From the NCBI GenBank assembly GCA_964242115.1, contig CAXSZX010000015.1, forward strand, positions 1-64,000: a stretch of 64,000 nt of DNA. The letters run 5' to 3'. The stretch is from BOG-908 sp964242115 (GTDB lineage Bacteria > Pseudomonadota > Alphaproteobacteria > Acetobacterales > Acetobacteraceae). A program made the translations under genes and the position numbers. Below are positions 40,287 to 48,961 of this stretch, in pieces (the stretch's first letter is position 1; every line of letters begins with the position of its first letter). Under the pieces are notes generated by a model that was given only the letters and a program-made list of their open reading frames with translations, was not told the origin of the DNA and made no database searches.

Positions 40287-41771
40287 CTACCCCAGCACGA
40301 AATCCTCCATCCGAGGCCTGCGCATCTGCCGCCAGAACGCCGTCGTCGACCCCGACCAGTTCGCCGTGATCTTGCCGCCCTGTCCGTACCAGTTGCCGCA
40401 ACCCGTCGCCCACACCGTCTTGTCCAACCGTGCGTGCAGCGCGTCGTTGTAGCTCCGGCACGCCGCATCGCGCACCTCGATCGAGGCCGCGCCACGCGCC
40501 ACCATCTCGCCAAGGCAACGCGCGACGTAGCGGAACTGGCACTCCAACATGAACACGATGGAGCTGTGGCCCAGATTCGTGTTCGGCCCATATAGGAAGA
40601 ACAAGTTTGGGAAACCGGGTAACGCCACGCCGTGATAGGCGTGCGGCCCGTCGGCCCATGCCTCCTGCAGGGAAAGCCCGCCGCGCCCGGTGATCTCCAC
40701 CGGTGCCAGGCAGTTGCGCACGTCGAAGCCCGTCGCGAATACGACCGTGTCCAGCGCGCGCTCGACGCCGTCGCGCGTGCGGATGCCGTCCGGCGTGAAA
40801 CTGTCGATTGCTTCGGTCACCAGCTCCACGTTTGGGCGGCTGAACGCGGGCAGGTAGTCGTCGCTGAGCAGCAGTCGCTTGCAGCCCAGCGTGTAGGCGG
40901 GCGTCAGCTTGGCGCGCAGCTCGGGGTCGGGCACCTGCCGCGTCAGGTGCCAGCGCGCCAGCTTGGTGAACCAAGCGTTGCGGCGCGAGCCGGTGCGGAA
41001 CGCGCCGAACAGGCCCTCCTGATAGGCATACACGGCCGCGCGTGTCAGGCGCCGGTAGCCGGGCAGGTGGCAGAGCAGCGCGGTGTGCCTGGGTCCGTAG
41101 CCATGATCCAGCCGCGGCGCAATCCAGTTGGGCGTGCGCTGGAACACGCTCAGCCGGGCGCTGCTGTGTGCCAATTCGGGGACGATCTGCACCGCGCTGG
41201 CCGCCGACCCCACCACAGCCACGCGCTTGCCCGCATGTGCGGCCGAGTGGTTCCAGCGTGCCGCGTGGAACGCCGCGCCGCGGAAATCCTGTAATCCAGC
41301 AAAGGCAGGAACCGACGGCGTGCTCAGTTGTCCGACCGCCGGCATGAACACGTCGAACGTCGCCGCATCGCCGTCGGAGGTCTGCACGCGCCAGGTGCAA
41401 TCCCGCTCGTCGTAGGTAGCGCCGGTAACGGATACACCGAAACGGATGTGTGGGCGCAGCTCGAAATGGTCGGTCACGTGCTCCAGGTAGGCGAGGATCT
41501 CCGCCTGTCGCGCGTAGCGGAAGCTCCAATCGTGCTTCGGCGCGAACGAGAAGGAGTAAAGGTGGGACGGCACGTCGCAGGCGGCACCGGGATAGGTGTT
41601 CTCACGCCAGGTACCGCCAACGCCAGGGCCGCGTTCGAAGACGGTAGCGTTCGTGAAGCCGGCGCGGTGCAACACGACGGCCGCGCCGATACCTGCGAAA
41701 CCTGCACCGACGATGGCGATGCGCAGGCTGTGTCTGTTGCGCTGCGGCAGACGAAGAGAACCGTGGTCCAT
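40287..41771 (-). CDS. FAD-dependent monooxygenase (Baeyer-Villiger/FMO type)
   Basis: The 494-residue flavoprotein has two Rossmann motifs: IAIVGAGFAGIGAAVVLHRA near residue 18 for FAD and VAVVGSAASAVQIVPEL for NADPH. Between them is FRGAAFHAARWNH, matching the FxGxxxHxxxW fingerprint of Baeyer-Villiger monooxygenases and related FMOs. GGTWRENTYPGAACDVPSHL is also typical. Likely substrates are ketones or other lipophilic compounds; the sequence does not say which. The ATG at 41771 has AGGA four bases upstream; a TTG six codons earlier lies in repeat copy 21. Confidence 0.88.
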   Translation of the reverse strand: MDHGSLRLPQRNRHSLRIAIVGAGFAGIGAAVVLHRAGFTNATVFERGPGVGGTWRENTYPGAACDVPSHLYSFSFAPKHDWSFRYARQAEILAYLEHVTDHFELRPHIRFGVSVTGATYDERDCTWRVQTSDGDAATFDVFMPAVGQLSTPSVPAFAGLQDFRGAAFHAARWNHSAAHAGKRVAVVGSAASAVQIVPELAHSSARLSVFQRTPNWIAPRLDHGYGPRHTALLCHLPGYRRLTRAAVYAYQEGLFGAFRTGSRRNAWFTKLARWHLTRQVPDPELRAKLTPAYTLGCKRLLLSDDYLPAFSRPNVELVTEAIDSFTPDGIRTRDGVERALDTVVFATGFDVRNCLAPVEITGRGGLSLQEAWADGPHAYHGVALPGFPNLFFLYGPNTNLGHSSIVFMLECQFRYVARCLGEMVARGAASIEVRDAACRSYNDALHARLDKTVWATGCGNWYGQGGKITANWSGSTTAFWRQMRRPRMEDFVLG

Positions 41772-41782
41772 TGTCCTAGCAT

Positions 41783-41914
41783 AAGGCAAGCAGTTCTTTT
41801 TTGAAAAAAACCAAAATGCTTTTGCGTCCGCTGTCGCGCGCTCACCGGAAAGAACCGCGACAGCGGTAGCAAAAGCTTTTTGCTTCTTTTTCTCGAAAAA
41901 GAAGCGCTTGCTTC
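41783..41914 (-). repeat. Intergenic palindromic element, copy 21 (Y shortened, X intact)
   Basis: The core is almost perfectly self-complementary: CCGCTGTCGCG pairs with CGCGACAGCGG. The X arm on the right is intact, while the left Y arm lacks AGAACC on one side. It ends at the stop codon of the SYLF gene. Confidence 0.88.
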
Positions 41915-42709
41915 CTACCTAGGCGGTGGCAAGCTCTGCGCCTGCACCGGCCCATTCGGCGCCGCGTAGCCCGCCTGCGGCTCGTAACCATTCGCCGCCA
42001 CAGGAGGCGGCAACTGCGGCGCGGTAATCGGCGCACCGTTGCGCGTCAGCAAGCCGCGCAACGGATCCGCTGCCGGGTTGTTCACTCGCAGCGCCATGAC
42101 GATGTCGATCGAGCCGACCGGCTGGCCGTAATACAACTGGTCACCGGCGGTGTCCGCCGACATGACGCTGCCCTCGATGGAGAAGCCGGCGAAAAAGCCG
42201 CGCGGCCGCTCGAACGCCACGATGTCCGCGTTGAGGTTGGTGGTCGTCGCCCCCTGCACGCCGCCGCCCAGCGTCACCAGCGCCACGGACGCGTTCCCGC
42301 CCAACTTGAACTGCGTGTCCAGCACTGAGCGCAGGCCGTTATCGGTCAGGATGAACAGCATCACTTCGGCATCCTGCACGCCGGCCTGCAGGCCGAAACT
42401 GCCGCTGCTGAGCGTGTAGAACGCGGGAAACGACCAGGTGCCCTGGCCGCCACGCGCCAGCAGCACGCAGCCGCCGCCTTCGCCGGCGATGAGGAACCCG
42501 GCGCGGAACACCCGCGGGCAGATCATCACCGCCCTGGCGCGCGGCAGCAGCGCGCGCGGGTCGTGTCCCTGGGGTCCGCTCATGATCTCCTGCGCGGCCA
42601 GCGTCGCGCGGTCCACCAGTTGCTGCTGACCTTCTGCGGAGTCCGCGTGGGCGGCGACCGGCAGGGCAGCAAGCAGGGCCGAAAACATCAATCGCCTGGC
42701 GGTGCGCAT
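41915..42709 (-). CDS. SYLF-domain (Ysc84-type lipid-binding) secreted protein
   Basis: The 264-residue protein has a signal peptide (MRTARRLMFSALLAALPVAA, cleavage near AHA-DS) and a SYLF/Ysc84 domain: ARAVMICPRVFRAGFLIAGE, GGGCVLLARGGQGTWSFPAF, YTLSSGSFGLQAGVQDAEVM and GVQGATTTNLNADIVAFERP. The domain binds phosphoinositides and other lipids in eukaryotes; bacterial members are periplasmic or outer-membrane associated. The C-terminal 50 residues are Pro/Gln-rich. The ATG at 42709 is the start that precedes the signal peptide, with AAGGA about 10 bp upstream. Confidence 0.87.
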   Translation of the reverse strand: MRTARRLMFSALLAALPVAAHADSAEGQQQLVDRATLAAQEIMSGPQGHDPRALLPRARAVMICPRVFRAGFLIAGEGGGCVLLARGGQGTWSFPAFYTLSSGSFGLQAGVQDAEVMLFILTDNGLRSVLDTQFKLGGNASVALVTLGGGVQGATTTNLNADIVAFERPRGFFAGFSIEGSVMSADTAGDQLYYGQPVGSIDIVMALRVNNPAADPLRGLLTRNGAPITAPQLPPPVAANGYEPQAGYAAPNGPVQAQSLPPPR

Positions 42710-43017
42710 CCGGACGGTCCTTCGCTGAAACAGGTCGGACTGTAATGGCACATGATGGCGCGGTCGGGGCAAGTTACCAAAGTGATCATGATTGGCGCAC
42801 GCCTGGTCCAGTGAGCGAAGCAAGGCCTTCTTTTTCGAGAAAAAGAAGCAAAAAGCTTTTGTCGCGGCTGTCGCGGCTGTCGCGGAGTCTCCGGAGACGA
42901 ATGCCAAGGAGGCAAAAGTTTTTTGGTTTTTTTTTCAAAAAAGAACTGCTTGCTTTGCTTCCTGCGGTCGATCCAGAAGGCGGATCCAAATTTGCAAAGC
43001 TCCTTGTGTATGCTCGC
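42710..43017. other. 308-bp gap between SYLF and phosphatase genes
   Basis: It contains repeat copy 22 at 42817-42960 and short flanks of about 100 and 55 bp with no gene. The SYLF promoter should lie in 42710-42816. Confidence 0.5.
42817..42960 (+). repeat. Intergenic palindromic element, copy 22 (complete, X-Y)
   Basis: The core contains GCGGCTGTC repeated in tandem (CGCGGCTGTCGCGGCTGTCG), a small duplication not seen elsewhere. The Y arm has GGTTTTTTTTTTC with a lost stem base. Confidence 0.87.
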
Positions 43018-43641
43018 CTAAACCTCCGCTCCCTCGTTGACGACCACCACGCGCCAGCCGGTCGCAAACCTCTCCAGCACCGTCAACGACAGGTTCTGCA
43101 CCGAGAAGTGCAGCGCCGCCCGCGCACCCACGCCCAGCGCGTGTGCAACCGCCGCGCGTATCGCGCCCCCGTGGCTGACGCAGACCAGGTTGCGCCCTTC
43201 ATGGGTGTGCGCCAGCCGCTCCAACGTGTCGCCTACACGGTGCAGCACCTCGTCCATGCTCTCGCCGTCCGGCGGGATCTCGCCGGAGCCGAGCGGCCAG
43301 AACGGGTGCGCAGGGTCGGCCAGGCGCGTCGGCAGGTCGGCATGCGGCAGGCCCTGCCATGCGCCGAGATCCTGCTCGGTCAAACCCGGCTCGACAATGA
43401 TCGGCGCGTCGGCGCCGCCGTGTTGCTGGATGAGTTCCGCGGTGCGGCGCGTGCGCTGCAGCGGTGTCACTATCCAGGCGGCGCCACGCGGCAGGCGTGC
43501 AGCCAGCGTCGCGTAGGTTGCTGTCTGCGCCCGCTGGCTTTCGGTGCAGATGGCGACGTCCATGCGGCCGTAGAGAACCGCGCGCGCGACTGGTTCGACG
43601 ATCGCGTGGCGGATCAGCCAAAAGCGTGTGCAGTCTGCCAA
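43018..43641 (-). CDS. Histidine phosphatase family protein
   Basis: The 207-residue protein belongs to the phosphoglycerate mutase-like branch. The catalytic motif is FWLIRHAIVE near the N-terminus (usual form RHGE, here RHAI). It continues with ATLAARLPRGAAWIVTPLQR, the acid residue in GLTEQDLGAWQGL, and the second histidine in VCVSHGGAIRAAVAHALG. Related proteins act on sugar phosphates or alpha-ribazole phosphate. The substitution of Gly by Ala after the catalytic His is common in this branch. The start is uncertain: TTG at 43641 is the best one free of repeat sequence, without a good ribosome binding site. Confidence 0.82.
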   Translation of the reverse strand: MADCTRFWLIRHAIVEPVARAVLYGRMDVAICTESQRAQTATYATLAARLPRGAAWIVTPLQRTRRTAELIQQHGGADAPIIVEPGLTEQDLGAWQGLPHADLPTRLADPAHPFWPLGSGEIPPDGESMDEVLHRVGDTLERLAHTHEGRNLVCVSHGGAIRAAVAHALGVGARAALHFSVQNLSLTVLERFATGWRVVVVNEGAEV

Positions 43642-43644
43642 TGC

Positions 43645-43755
43645 TAAAAGGCCTTCTTTTCTGAAGAAAAGAAGTAAAAGACTTTTGTCACGGCTTGCGC
43701 GGACCCATCCAACACGGCGCCCTCGAGGAGACAAAAGTTTTTGGTTCTGCTTGCT
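43645..43755 (+). repeat. Intergenic palindromic element, copy 23 (Y hairpin deleted)
   Basis: The X arm and core are present; on the right CAAAAGTTTTTGGTTC runs straight into TGCTTGCTT, so the Y hairpin has been removed precisely between GGTTC and its flank. Confidence 0.84.
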
Positions 43756-44619
43756 TCACTCACCAATGTTCATCAACGCCCCGTTACGCCGCGCCGCGTA
43801 GAACTGCTGCATGAACAGCAGCATCGCAGCCGCCAGCCACACCAGGTTCAACGCCGCGGCCCACGCCAAATGGCCCCAGAGTATCACTCCGCTACCAATC
43901 GCCGCGCGCAACCCCTCGAACACGTGCGCCGCCGGCAACGCCAGCGCCACCATCTGCAACCAGTGCGGCAGCACGGAGACCGGGTAGTACACGCACGCCA
44001 GCGGCGCCAGCCCGATCAGCATGGACCACACGAGGCTTTCCGCTCCGCCGCCCTGGCTGAGGATCAGCGAGATGCAGCCCAGCGCGATCCACCAGCCCAT
44101 CATCATCAGGTTCAGCGCGAACAGCACCACCACCGGCCCCACGCTGAGGATGTTGAAGTGGTAGATGAGGAACGCCAGCACCATCGCCGGCACCACGCCC
44201 AGCAACATGCGCACCACGGACATGCCGAGCAGTGCGGCCAGCAACTCCCACGGCCGCAGCGGTGAGACGAAGATGTGGCCCAGATTGCGCGACCAGATCT
44301 CCTCCATGAAGGTCACGGCGAAACCGAGATGGCTGCGCAGCGCCGTCTCCCACAGCAGCACGCCGCCCAGCAGCATGCCGACGGTGACCGCGCCGTGATT
44401 GCCCAGCCGGGCCGCGAAGAAGCGGGAGGTAAAACCCCAGATCACCATCTGCAGCACCGGCCAGTAGGCGAGGTCCAGCAGCCGCGGCCACGAGCGGCGG
44501 AACAGCGTCAAGTGGCGGTACATCAGCCCCCACACCCGGCGCAGGGAGGCCACCAGGTCCAGGCCCGGTGCGTTCCGAACCAGGGTGGGCGAGAGGACGG
44601 CAGGCTGGGTCAGGCTCAT
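43756..44619 (-). CDS. ABC-2 type transporter permease
   Basis: The 287-residue integral membrane protein has about six hydrophobic segments. After a cytosolic N-terminus it runs RRSWPRLLDLAYWPVLQMVI, VGMLLGGVLLWETALRSHLG, EIWSRNLGHIFVSPLRPWEL and ends with a helix pair before MNIGE. EIWSRNLGHIFVSPL is the cytosolic coupling region common to ABC-2 permeases. The start ATG overlaps the stop of the ATPase gene (ATGA), so they are co-translated as one exporter. Substrate is unknown; ABC-2 systems export drugs, lipids or polysaccharides. Confidence 0.88.
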   Translation of the reverse strand: MSLTQPAVLSPTLVRNAPGLDLVASLRRVWGLMYRHLTLFRRSWPRLLDLAYWPVLQMVIWGFTSRFFAARLGNHGAVTVGMLLGGVLLWETALRSHLGFAVTFMEEIWSRNLGHIFVSPLRPWELLAALLGMSVVRMLLGVVPAMVLAFLIYHFNILSVGPVVVLFALNLMMMGWWIALGCISLILSQGGGAESLVWSMLIGLAPLACVYYPVSVLPHWLQMVALALPAAHVFEGLRAAIGSGVILWGHLAWAAALNLVWLAAAMLLFMQQFYAARRNGALMNIGE

Positions 44620-45392
44620 GATTCCTCCAGCGCCGCCTGCGCTTCGGTGTCGCCGTATTCAAGCGGGGCGGTGCGAGCGCGCGCGATGTCGAGGAAAACG
44701 TCCTCCAAATCGTCGCGGTTGTAGCGCGCGAGCAGCTCGCCCGGGGTGCCGCGGTCGACGATGCGGCCCTGCTTCATCATCAGCACGGTGGCGCAGAGGC
44801 GCGAGACCTCGTCCATGTTGTGGCTGGCCAGCAGGATGCTGCAGCCGCTCTCTGCGCGGTAGCGTTCCAGCCAGGTGCGCACGATGTCGCCGGTGTCGGG
44901 GTCGAGGCTGGCGGTGGGCTCGTCCAGCAGCAGCAGCTCGGGGCGGTTGATCAGTGATTTCGCCAGCGCCACGCGCGTCTTCTGCCCGGCGGAGAGCTGG
45001 CCGGCAGGGCGGTGCAGGAACGCGTGCAGGTCCAGCTCGTCCGCCAGCTCGGAGATCCGGCGGTCGACCTGCCTGACGTTGTAGAGATGACAGTAGACCC
45101 GCAGGTTCTCCGCCACCGTCAGGCGGTGCGGCAGGGCCACGTACGGCGAGGAGAAGTTCACCCTGGCCAGTGCGGCGAACCGGTCGCGCGACATGTCGTG
45201 GCCGAGCACGTGGATACGGCCGCTGGTGGGAACCAGCAAGCCGAGCAGCATGGCGATGGTGGTGGTCTTGCCGGCGCCGTTGCCGCCCAGCAGGCCTACT
45301 GTCTCACCGGTGCCTACGCTGAAACTGATGCCGTCGACGGCTAGCGCGGCGCGGTAGCGCTTGGTGAGGGCCTCTACTACTATCGCTTGCAT
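44616..45392 (-). CDS. ABC-2 type transporter ATP-binding protein
   Basis: The 258-residue ATPase has Walker A GGNGAGKTTT (about residues 36-45), the Q-loop region NFSSPYVALPHRLTV, the signature LSAGQKTRVALAKSL (LSAGQ instead of LSGGQ), Walker B LLLLDEPTASLDPD and the H-loop ILLASHNMDEV. It pairs with the permease downstream. The start at 45392 (MQAIVVEALTKRYRAALAVD) fits the family; the frame runs further upstream only through repeat copy 24 and the transglycosylase gene. Confidence 0.9.
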   Translation of the reverse strand: MQAIVVEALTKRYRAALAVDGISFSVGTGETVGLLGGNGAGKTTTIAMLLGLLVPTSGRIHVLGHDMSRDRFAALARVNFSSPYVALPHRLTVAENLRVYCHLYNVRQVDRRISELADELDLHAFLHRPAGQLSAGQKTRVALAKSLINRPELLLLDEPTASLDPDTGDIVRTWLERYRAESGCSILLASHNMDEVSRLCATVLMMKQGRIVDRGTPGELLARYNRDDLEDVFLDIARARTAPLEYGDTEAQAALEES

Positions 45393-45420
45393 AGAGCCCG
45401 GATTGCGGCAACATCCGATA

Positions 45421-45473
45421 GAAGGCAAGAGGTTCTTTTTTGAAAAAAAGAACCAAAAAGTTTTTGCTTCCTG
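45421..45473 (-). repeat. Intergenic palindromic element, copy 24 (Y arm only)
   Basis: The arm GGTTCTTTTTTG...AAAAGAACC plus AAAAAGTTTTTGCTTCC is present, then the sequence passes into the transglycosylase gene. Core and X arm are absent. Confidence 0.8.
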
Positions 45474-45478
45474 GCGCT

Positions 45479-46510
45479 CTACCTGCGGGCGCTGGGGGCC
45501 ACGACGACGCAGTGGGACGTCTTGCGGCAGGTGTGCACGGCGGCGTCGTGGGTCAGGTGCGCGGACGAGGTCGTTTCGCTGACGCGGACGGTCCAGTGGT
45601 TGCCGCCGACCGCGTGGCTGACGTGCTCGCTGGCGTAGGCCGCGCTGATCAGGTGGAAGCCACCATGATGCGCGATGCTGGCGGACGCCAGGCGGACCGA
45701 AGCGCGCGGCTCCGGCGCTTCGGCCAGTTCCACGGGCGCCGAGCCGGCGTGGTGCGTGTGCCGCCGGTCGAGCACGGCGTAGCGCACCACCTGCTCGCGC
45801 CCGCGGCGGCTCCTGGCGGCGACGGCCACGTTGACGTGGCGCGGGTAGCGGGGGCCGGCGGGGATGTCCATCGGCAGCTGGTTGACCGCGTATTGCTCGG
45901 CCGGCGAGCGCTGCTGCGGCCACTCGCCCTGGATGTAGGGGGCGATCATCGCGACGTAGCGGCGGGTTTCCGCCGGCAGCGGGCGGTTGTGGCTCAGGTA
46001 GTCCACCAGGCGCGCCGGGCCGCCGTTATAGGCGGCGAGGAAGCCGGGGCTGCCGAATGCGTCGTACATCTCGCGCAGGTAGGCGGTGCCGGCGAGGATG
46101 TTGTTGTGCGGGTCGAACGCGTCGTCGCCTAGGCCGTAGCGGGCGCGCAGTTCGTCGTAGGTCTCGGGCATGACCTGCATCAGGCCCATGGCACCCACGG
46201 GCGAGGTGATGACCAGGCCGGTCGAGGCGAACTCGTGGCCGTGCGACTCGACGCGGATGACTTCGCGCACCCAGCGCTCCGGCACGTCGTATTTCTTCGA
46301 CGCTTCGGCGATGTAGGGACCCCAGGGGTCTTCCGGCGGGCCGGGCGGTGCGTAGCTGGGCTTGGCGCGGGCCACGTAGGTGGCGGCTTCCTGGGTTGCC
46401 GTCATTGGCGGGCCATGCGTCGCCGCGCAGGCTGAGAGAAGGGCAGCCGCCGCGATGCTGGCAGCGCCGCGGGCCAGGTTGCCCCGAATGGGTGAGGTAG
46501 TGCCGCTCAC
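45479..46510 (-). CDS. Lytic transglycosylase lipoprotein (SLT family)
   Basis: The 343-residue protein starts with a lipoprotein signal ending LLSAC (Cys28). The SLT/lysozyme-like domain spans about residues 60-190: PERWVREVIRVESHGHEFAS with the catalytic Glu, VGAMGLMQVMPETYDELRAR, ILAGTAYLREMYDAFGSPGF and LAAYNGGPARLVDYL. Such enzymes cleave the glycan strands of peptidoglycan to give 1,6-anhydroMurNAc ends. After the domain comes a region of about 130 residues without recognised fold. The start is GTG at 46510. It precedes the ABC exporter on the same strand. Confidence 0.88.
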   Translation of the reverse strand: MSGTTSPIRGNLARGAASIAAAALLSACAATHGPPMTATQEAATYVARAKPSYAPPGPPEDPWGPYIAEASKKYDVPERWVREVIRVESHGHEFASTGLVITSPVGAMGLMQVMPETYDELRARYGLGDDAFDPHNNILAGTAYLREMYDAFGSPGFLAAYNGGPARLVDYLSHNRPLPAETRRYVAMIAPYIQGEWPQQRSPAEQYAVNQLPMDIPAGPRYPRHVNVAVAARSRRGREQVVRYAVLDRRHTHHAGSAPVELAEAPEPRASVRLASASIAHHGGFHLISAAYASEHVSHAVGGNHWTVRVSETTSSAHLTHDAAVHTCRKTSHCVVVAPSARR

Positions 46511-46706
46511 GCCGTATGCATCCGTTGGTCATCCCGTCGCGGGCGCGGGACAAGCGCGGTGCGCATTGCCGCCGGCAGTTGCAAGTCACCCGCCATCGGT
46601 GCGGGCGGGTCGGCTCAGGCCAGACGTGAGAGTCTGCCGCTAGAGCGTTAACCGAACGGGAAGATGCGGGCAAGGACGATGTGATAGGCGATGCGAATTT
46701 AACACG

Positions 46707-46988
46707 GCAAGCAAGCAAGCGGTTCTTTTTTGAAAAAAAGCACGGCGGATCCGGGTTTCGGAGCCAACAACCCGATCGAGGCGGAGGCTACCTACAACAC
46801 GCGATGATCGTTCTGTAGGTCGGCCTGTTCAGGGCCAAGCTAACGGCATTACCTCGTGCGAGCCTTGAGCAGTCGAAGAAGCCGCCGAGCGACTGCTATC
46901 GACGCAGGCGATGTTCGCCCTGGCTTGGGCCTTCCGTCGGAAAGCCTCTGTTCCCTTGGGCGCGCCGTGTTGGAGTGTCCGCGTCAGT
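46707..46988 (-). repeat. Intergenic palindromic element, copy 25 (split by about 200 bp)
   Basis: The Y arm at 46707-46740 stops within its hairpin. A core-like piece with CCTCTGTTCCCTTGGGCGCG and GTCCGCGTCAG follows at about 46945-46988. The intervening 200 bp is unrelated to the family. The X arm is missing. Confidence 0.6.
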
Positions 46989-47052
46989 CGTCGCCAGACC
47001 AGCAGCCTGAAACGTCAACTGATAGAAGGGCGGTTGAGATTTGATGGGCAAA

Positions 47053-47182
47053 GAGAAGCAAAGCCTTTTTTGAAAAAACAGCGAAAACTTTGTCTCTGCC
47101 GTCGCGGACTCCCCGCAACGTACAACCAAGACCTAAAAGTTTTTTAGTTGTGTTTTCAAAAAGAACTGCTGCCTTGCTTTCT
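47053..47182 (+). repeat. Intergenic palindromic element, copy 26 (degenerate X-Y)
   Basis: The X-like arm is shortened (AGCCTTTTTTGAAAAAAC). The core begins CTCTGCCGTCGCGGACTCCC, and the Y arm has an A/T substitution (TTAGTTGTGTTTTC). Confidence 0.78.
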
Positions 47183-47248
47183 TCCGGTTATCATTTCGGG
47201 CAGCCAGTATGAAGTCCGCTTCTTTCGCTCAGAACAAAAGAACTTGCC

Positions 47249-48961
47249 TTACCGATGCGCTGCCCGGTGTTTCGCCGGTGCGCTGGACCTGCTGACCCGG
47301 ACGTTGTCGTCCGGATCATCCGGCAGGTTGCTGGCGAACTCTTCAGTCATTGCCTGGCTGATTTCAAATCGCGTCTCGGTGTCCTGGATCCGGATCGCTC
47401 CGACGTCGCGTTTTTCCACGCCGCCCATGCGGCAGATCAGCGGCAGCAGCCATTTCGGGTCCGCTTTCTGCGCGCGGCCGATGTTGACGGCGAACCACGT
47501 CATCGGCCCGGCCTCGCCGCCCGGATTGCCGGGTCGCACGCGTGGGCTGTCGTGCTGGGTGCGCGTACTGTCGTTCCGGTCGCGCAGGCTGTCGTGCTGG
47601 GCGCGCGGGCTGTCGTGCTGGGCGCGCGGGCCGGCGCGGGTGCCCGGCGGCGGGGAGAGCTCGGTCAGCTCCTCGGGCGCCGGCAGGCGGGCGCGGTAGA
47701 GGCGCACCAGCGCGGCGGCCACCTCGTCCGGCGTGCGGCCTTCCAGCAGGCGGCGCGCCAGGGCGACCTCCTCGTCGGTGGCCTCCTCGGTCAGCACCGG
47801 GTCCTGCAGCAGGCGGGCGGCGTCGCGCGCGCGGATCTCCTCGACCAGCGGGGCGCCGCTCCACTGCGCGGACACGCCGGCCGCGCCGATCAGCGTCTCG
47901 GCCGCGCGCGCCCGGTTGGCCGGCACGATCAGCACGCACGTGCCCTTGCGCCCGGCGCGCCCGGTGCGGCCGCTGCGGTGCAGCAGTGTCTGCTTGTTGG
48001 TGGGCAGGTCGGCGTGGACCACCAGCCCGAGGTCGGGCAGGTCAAGCCCCCGCGCGGCCACGTCGGTGGCCACGCACACGCGGGCCTGGCCGTCGCGCAT
48101 CGCCTGCAGCGCGCGGGTGCGCTCGTTCTGGGTCAGCTCGCCGGACAGCGCCACGCTGGTAAAGCCGCGCTCCTGCAGGCTCGCGTGCAGGTGGCGCACG
48201 CCGTCCCGCGTGGCGCAGAACACCAGCGCGGTCGGCGCCTCGAAGTAGCGCAGCACGTTGACCACCGCGTGCTCGGTCTCGCGCGGCGGGATGCGGACGG
48301 CACGGTACTCGATGTCGGCATGCGGCTGGTTGCGGACCAGCGTGTCGATTCGCAGCGCGTCGGACTGGTACTTGCGGGCCAGCGCGGTGATCTCTTTGGC
48401 GATGGTCGCCGAGAACAGCAGCGTGCGCCGCTGCGCCGGGGTAGCACCCAGCAGCGTCTCCAGCTCGTCACGGAAGCCGAGGTCGAGCATTTCGTCGGCC
48501 TCGTCCAGCACCACCACAGCGAGGTCGCCCAGGCGCAGCCTGCCGCGGGCGAGGTGGTCGCACAGCCGGCCCGGCGTGCCGACGACGATGTGCGCGCCGG
48601 CCTCCAGCGCGCGCGCCTCACGCTGGCCGTCCATGCCGCCGATGCAGGAGAGGATGCGCGCCCCGGTCTGCGCGTACAGCCAAGTGAGCTCGGCGTGAAC
48701 CTGCATGGCCAGCTCGCGCGTCGGTGCCACTACCAGGGCGCGGGGGTTGGCCGCGCGGTCGAACCGCTCCTCGCCGCCCAGGAGCGTCGGCGCAAAGGCC
48801 AGCCCGTAGGCAACGGTCTTGCCGGACCCGGTCTGGGCGGAGACCAGCAGGTCGCGCGCCTCGGCGCCGGCTTCGAGCACGGCGAGCTGCACGGGGGTCA
48901 GCTCGGTGTAGCCGCGTGCGGTCAGCGCGCGGTCCAAGGCGGGGTTGGTTGGGAAGGTCAT
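47249..48961 (-). CDS. DEAD-box RNA helicase with DbpA-type RNA-binding domain
   Basis: The 570-residue ATP-dependent RNA helicase has the Q motif LTPVQLAVLE, motif I SAQTGSGKT (residues 41-49), motif Ia APTRELAMQ, GTPGRL, DEAD in VLDEADEMLDLG, SAT, and in domain 2 CVATDVAARGLDLP and HRSGRTGRAGRKG. The C-terminal 70 residues (MTWFAVNIGRAQKADPKWLL, VGAIRIQDTETRFEI) form a DbpA/CsdA-type RNA-binding domain, pointing to ribosome assembly or cold adaptation. A seven-residue repeat R-A-Q-H-D-S-P/L, about four copies, links the two parts. It is divergent from a small membrane protein gene. Confidence 0.93.
   Translation of the reverse strand: MTFPTNPALDRALTARGYTELTPVQLAVLEAGAEARDLLVSAQTGSGKTVAYGLAFAPTLLGGEERFDRAANPRALVVAPTRELAMQVHAELTWLYAQTGARILSCIGGMDGQREARALEAGAHIVVGTPGRLCDHLARGRLRLGDLAVVVLDEADEMLDLGFRDELETLLGATPAQRRTLLFSATIAKEITALARKYQSDALRIDTLVRNQPHADIEYRAVRIPPRETEHAVVNVLRYFEAPTALVFCATRDGVRHLHASLQERGFTSVALSGELTQNERTRALQAMRDGQARVCVATDVAARGLDLPDLGLVVHADLPTNKQTLLHRSGRTGRAGRKGTCVLIVPANRARAAETLIGAAGVSAQWSGAPLVEEIRARDAARLLQDPVLTEEATDEEVALARRLLEGRTPDEVAAALVRLYRARLPAPEELTELSPPPGTRAGPRAQHDSPRAQHDSLRDRNDSTRTQHDSPRVRPGNPGGEAGPMTWFAVNIGRAQKADPKWLLPLICRMGGVEKRDVGAIRIQDTETRFEISQAMTEEFASNLPDDPDDNVRVSRSSAPAKHRAAHR
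47547..47632 (-). repeat. 21-bp tandem repeat in the helicase linker (about 4 copies)
   Basis: The unit CTGTCGTGCTGGGCGCGCGGG (plus-strand reading, varying at a few sites) encodes a RAQHDSP-type heptapeptide on the minus strand. It keeps the frame. Confidence 0.8.

Larger units (their letters stand above)
46511..47248. other. Gene-free 740-bp stretch with two elements
   Basis: It holds the split repeat copy 25 and copy 26. A short 3'-terminal-looking reading frame (GFGANNPIEAEATYNTR then stop) ends near 46806, right after the broken Y arm; it could be the tail of a lost gene. Nothing else is supported. Confidence 0.5.
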
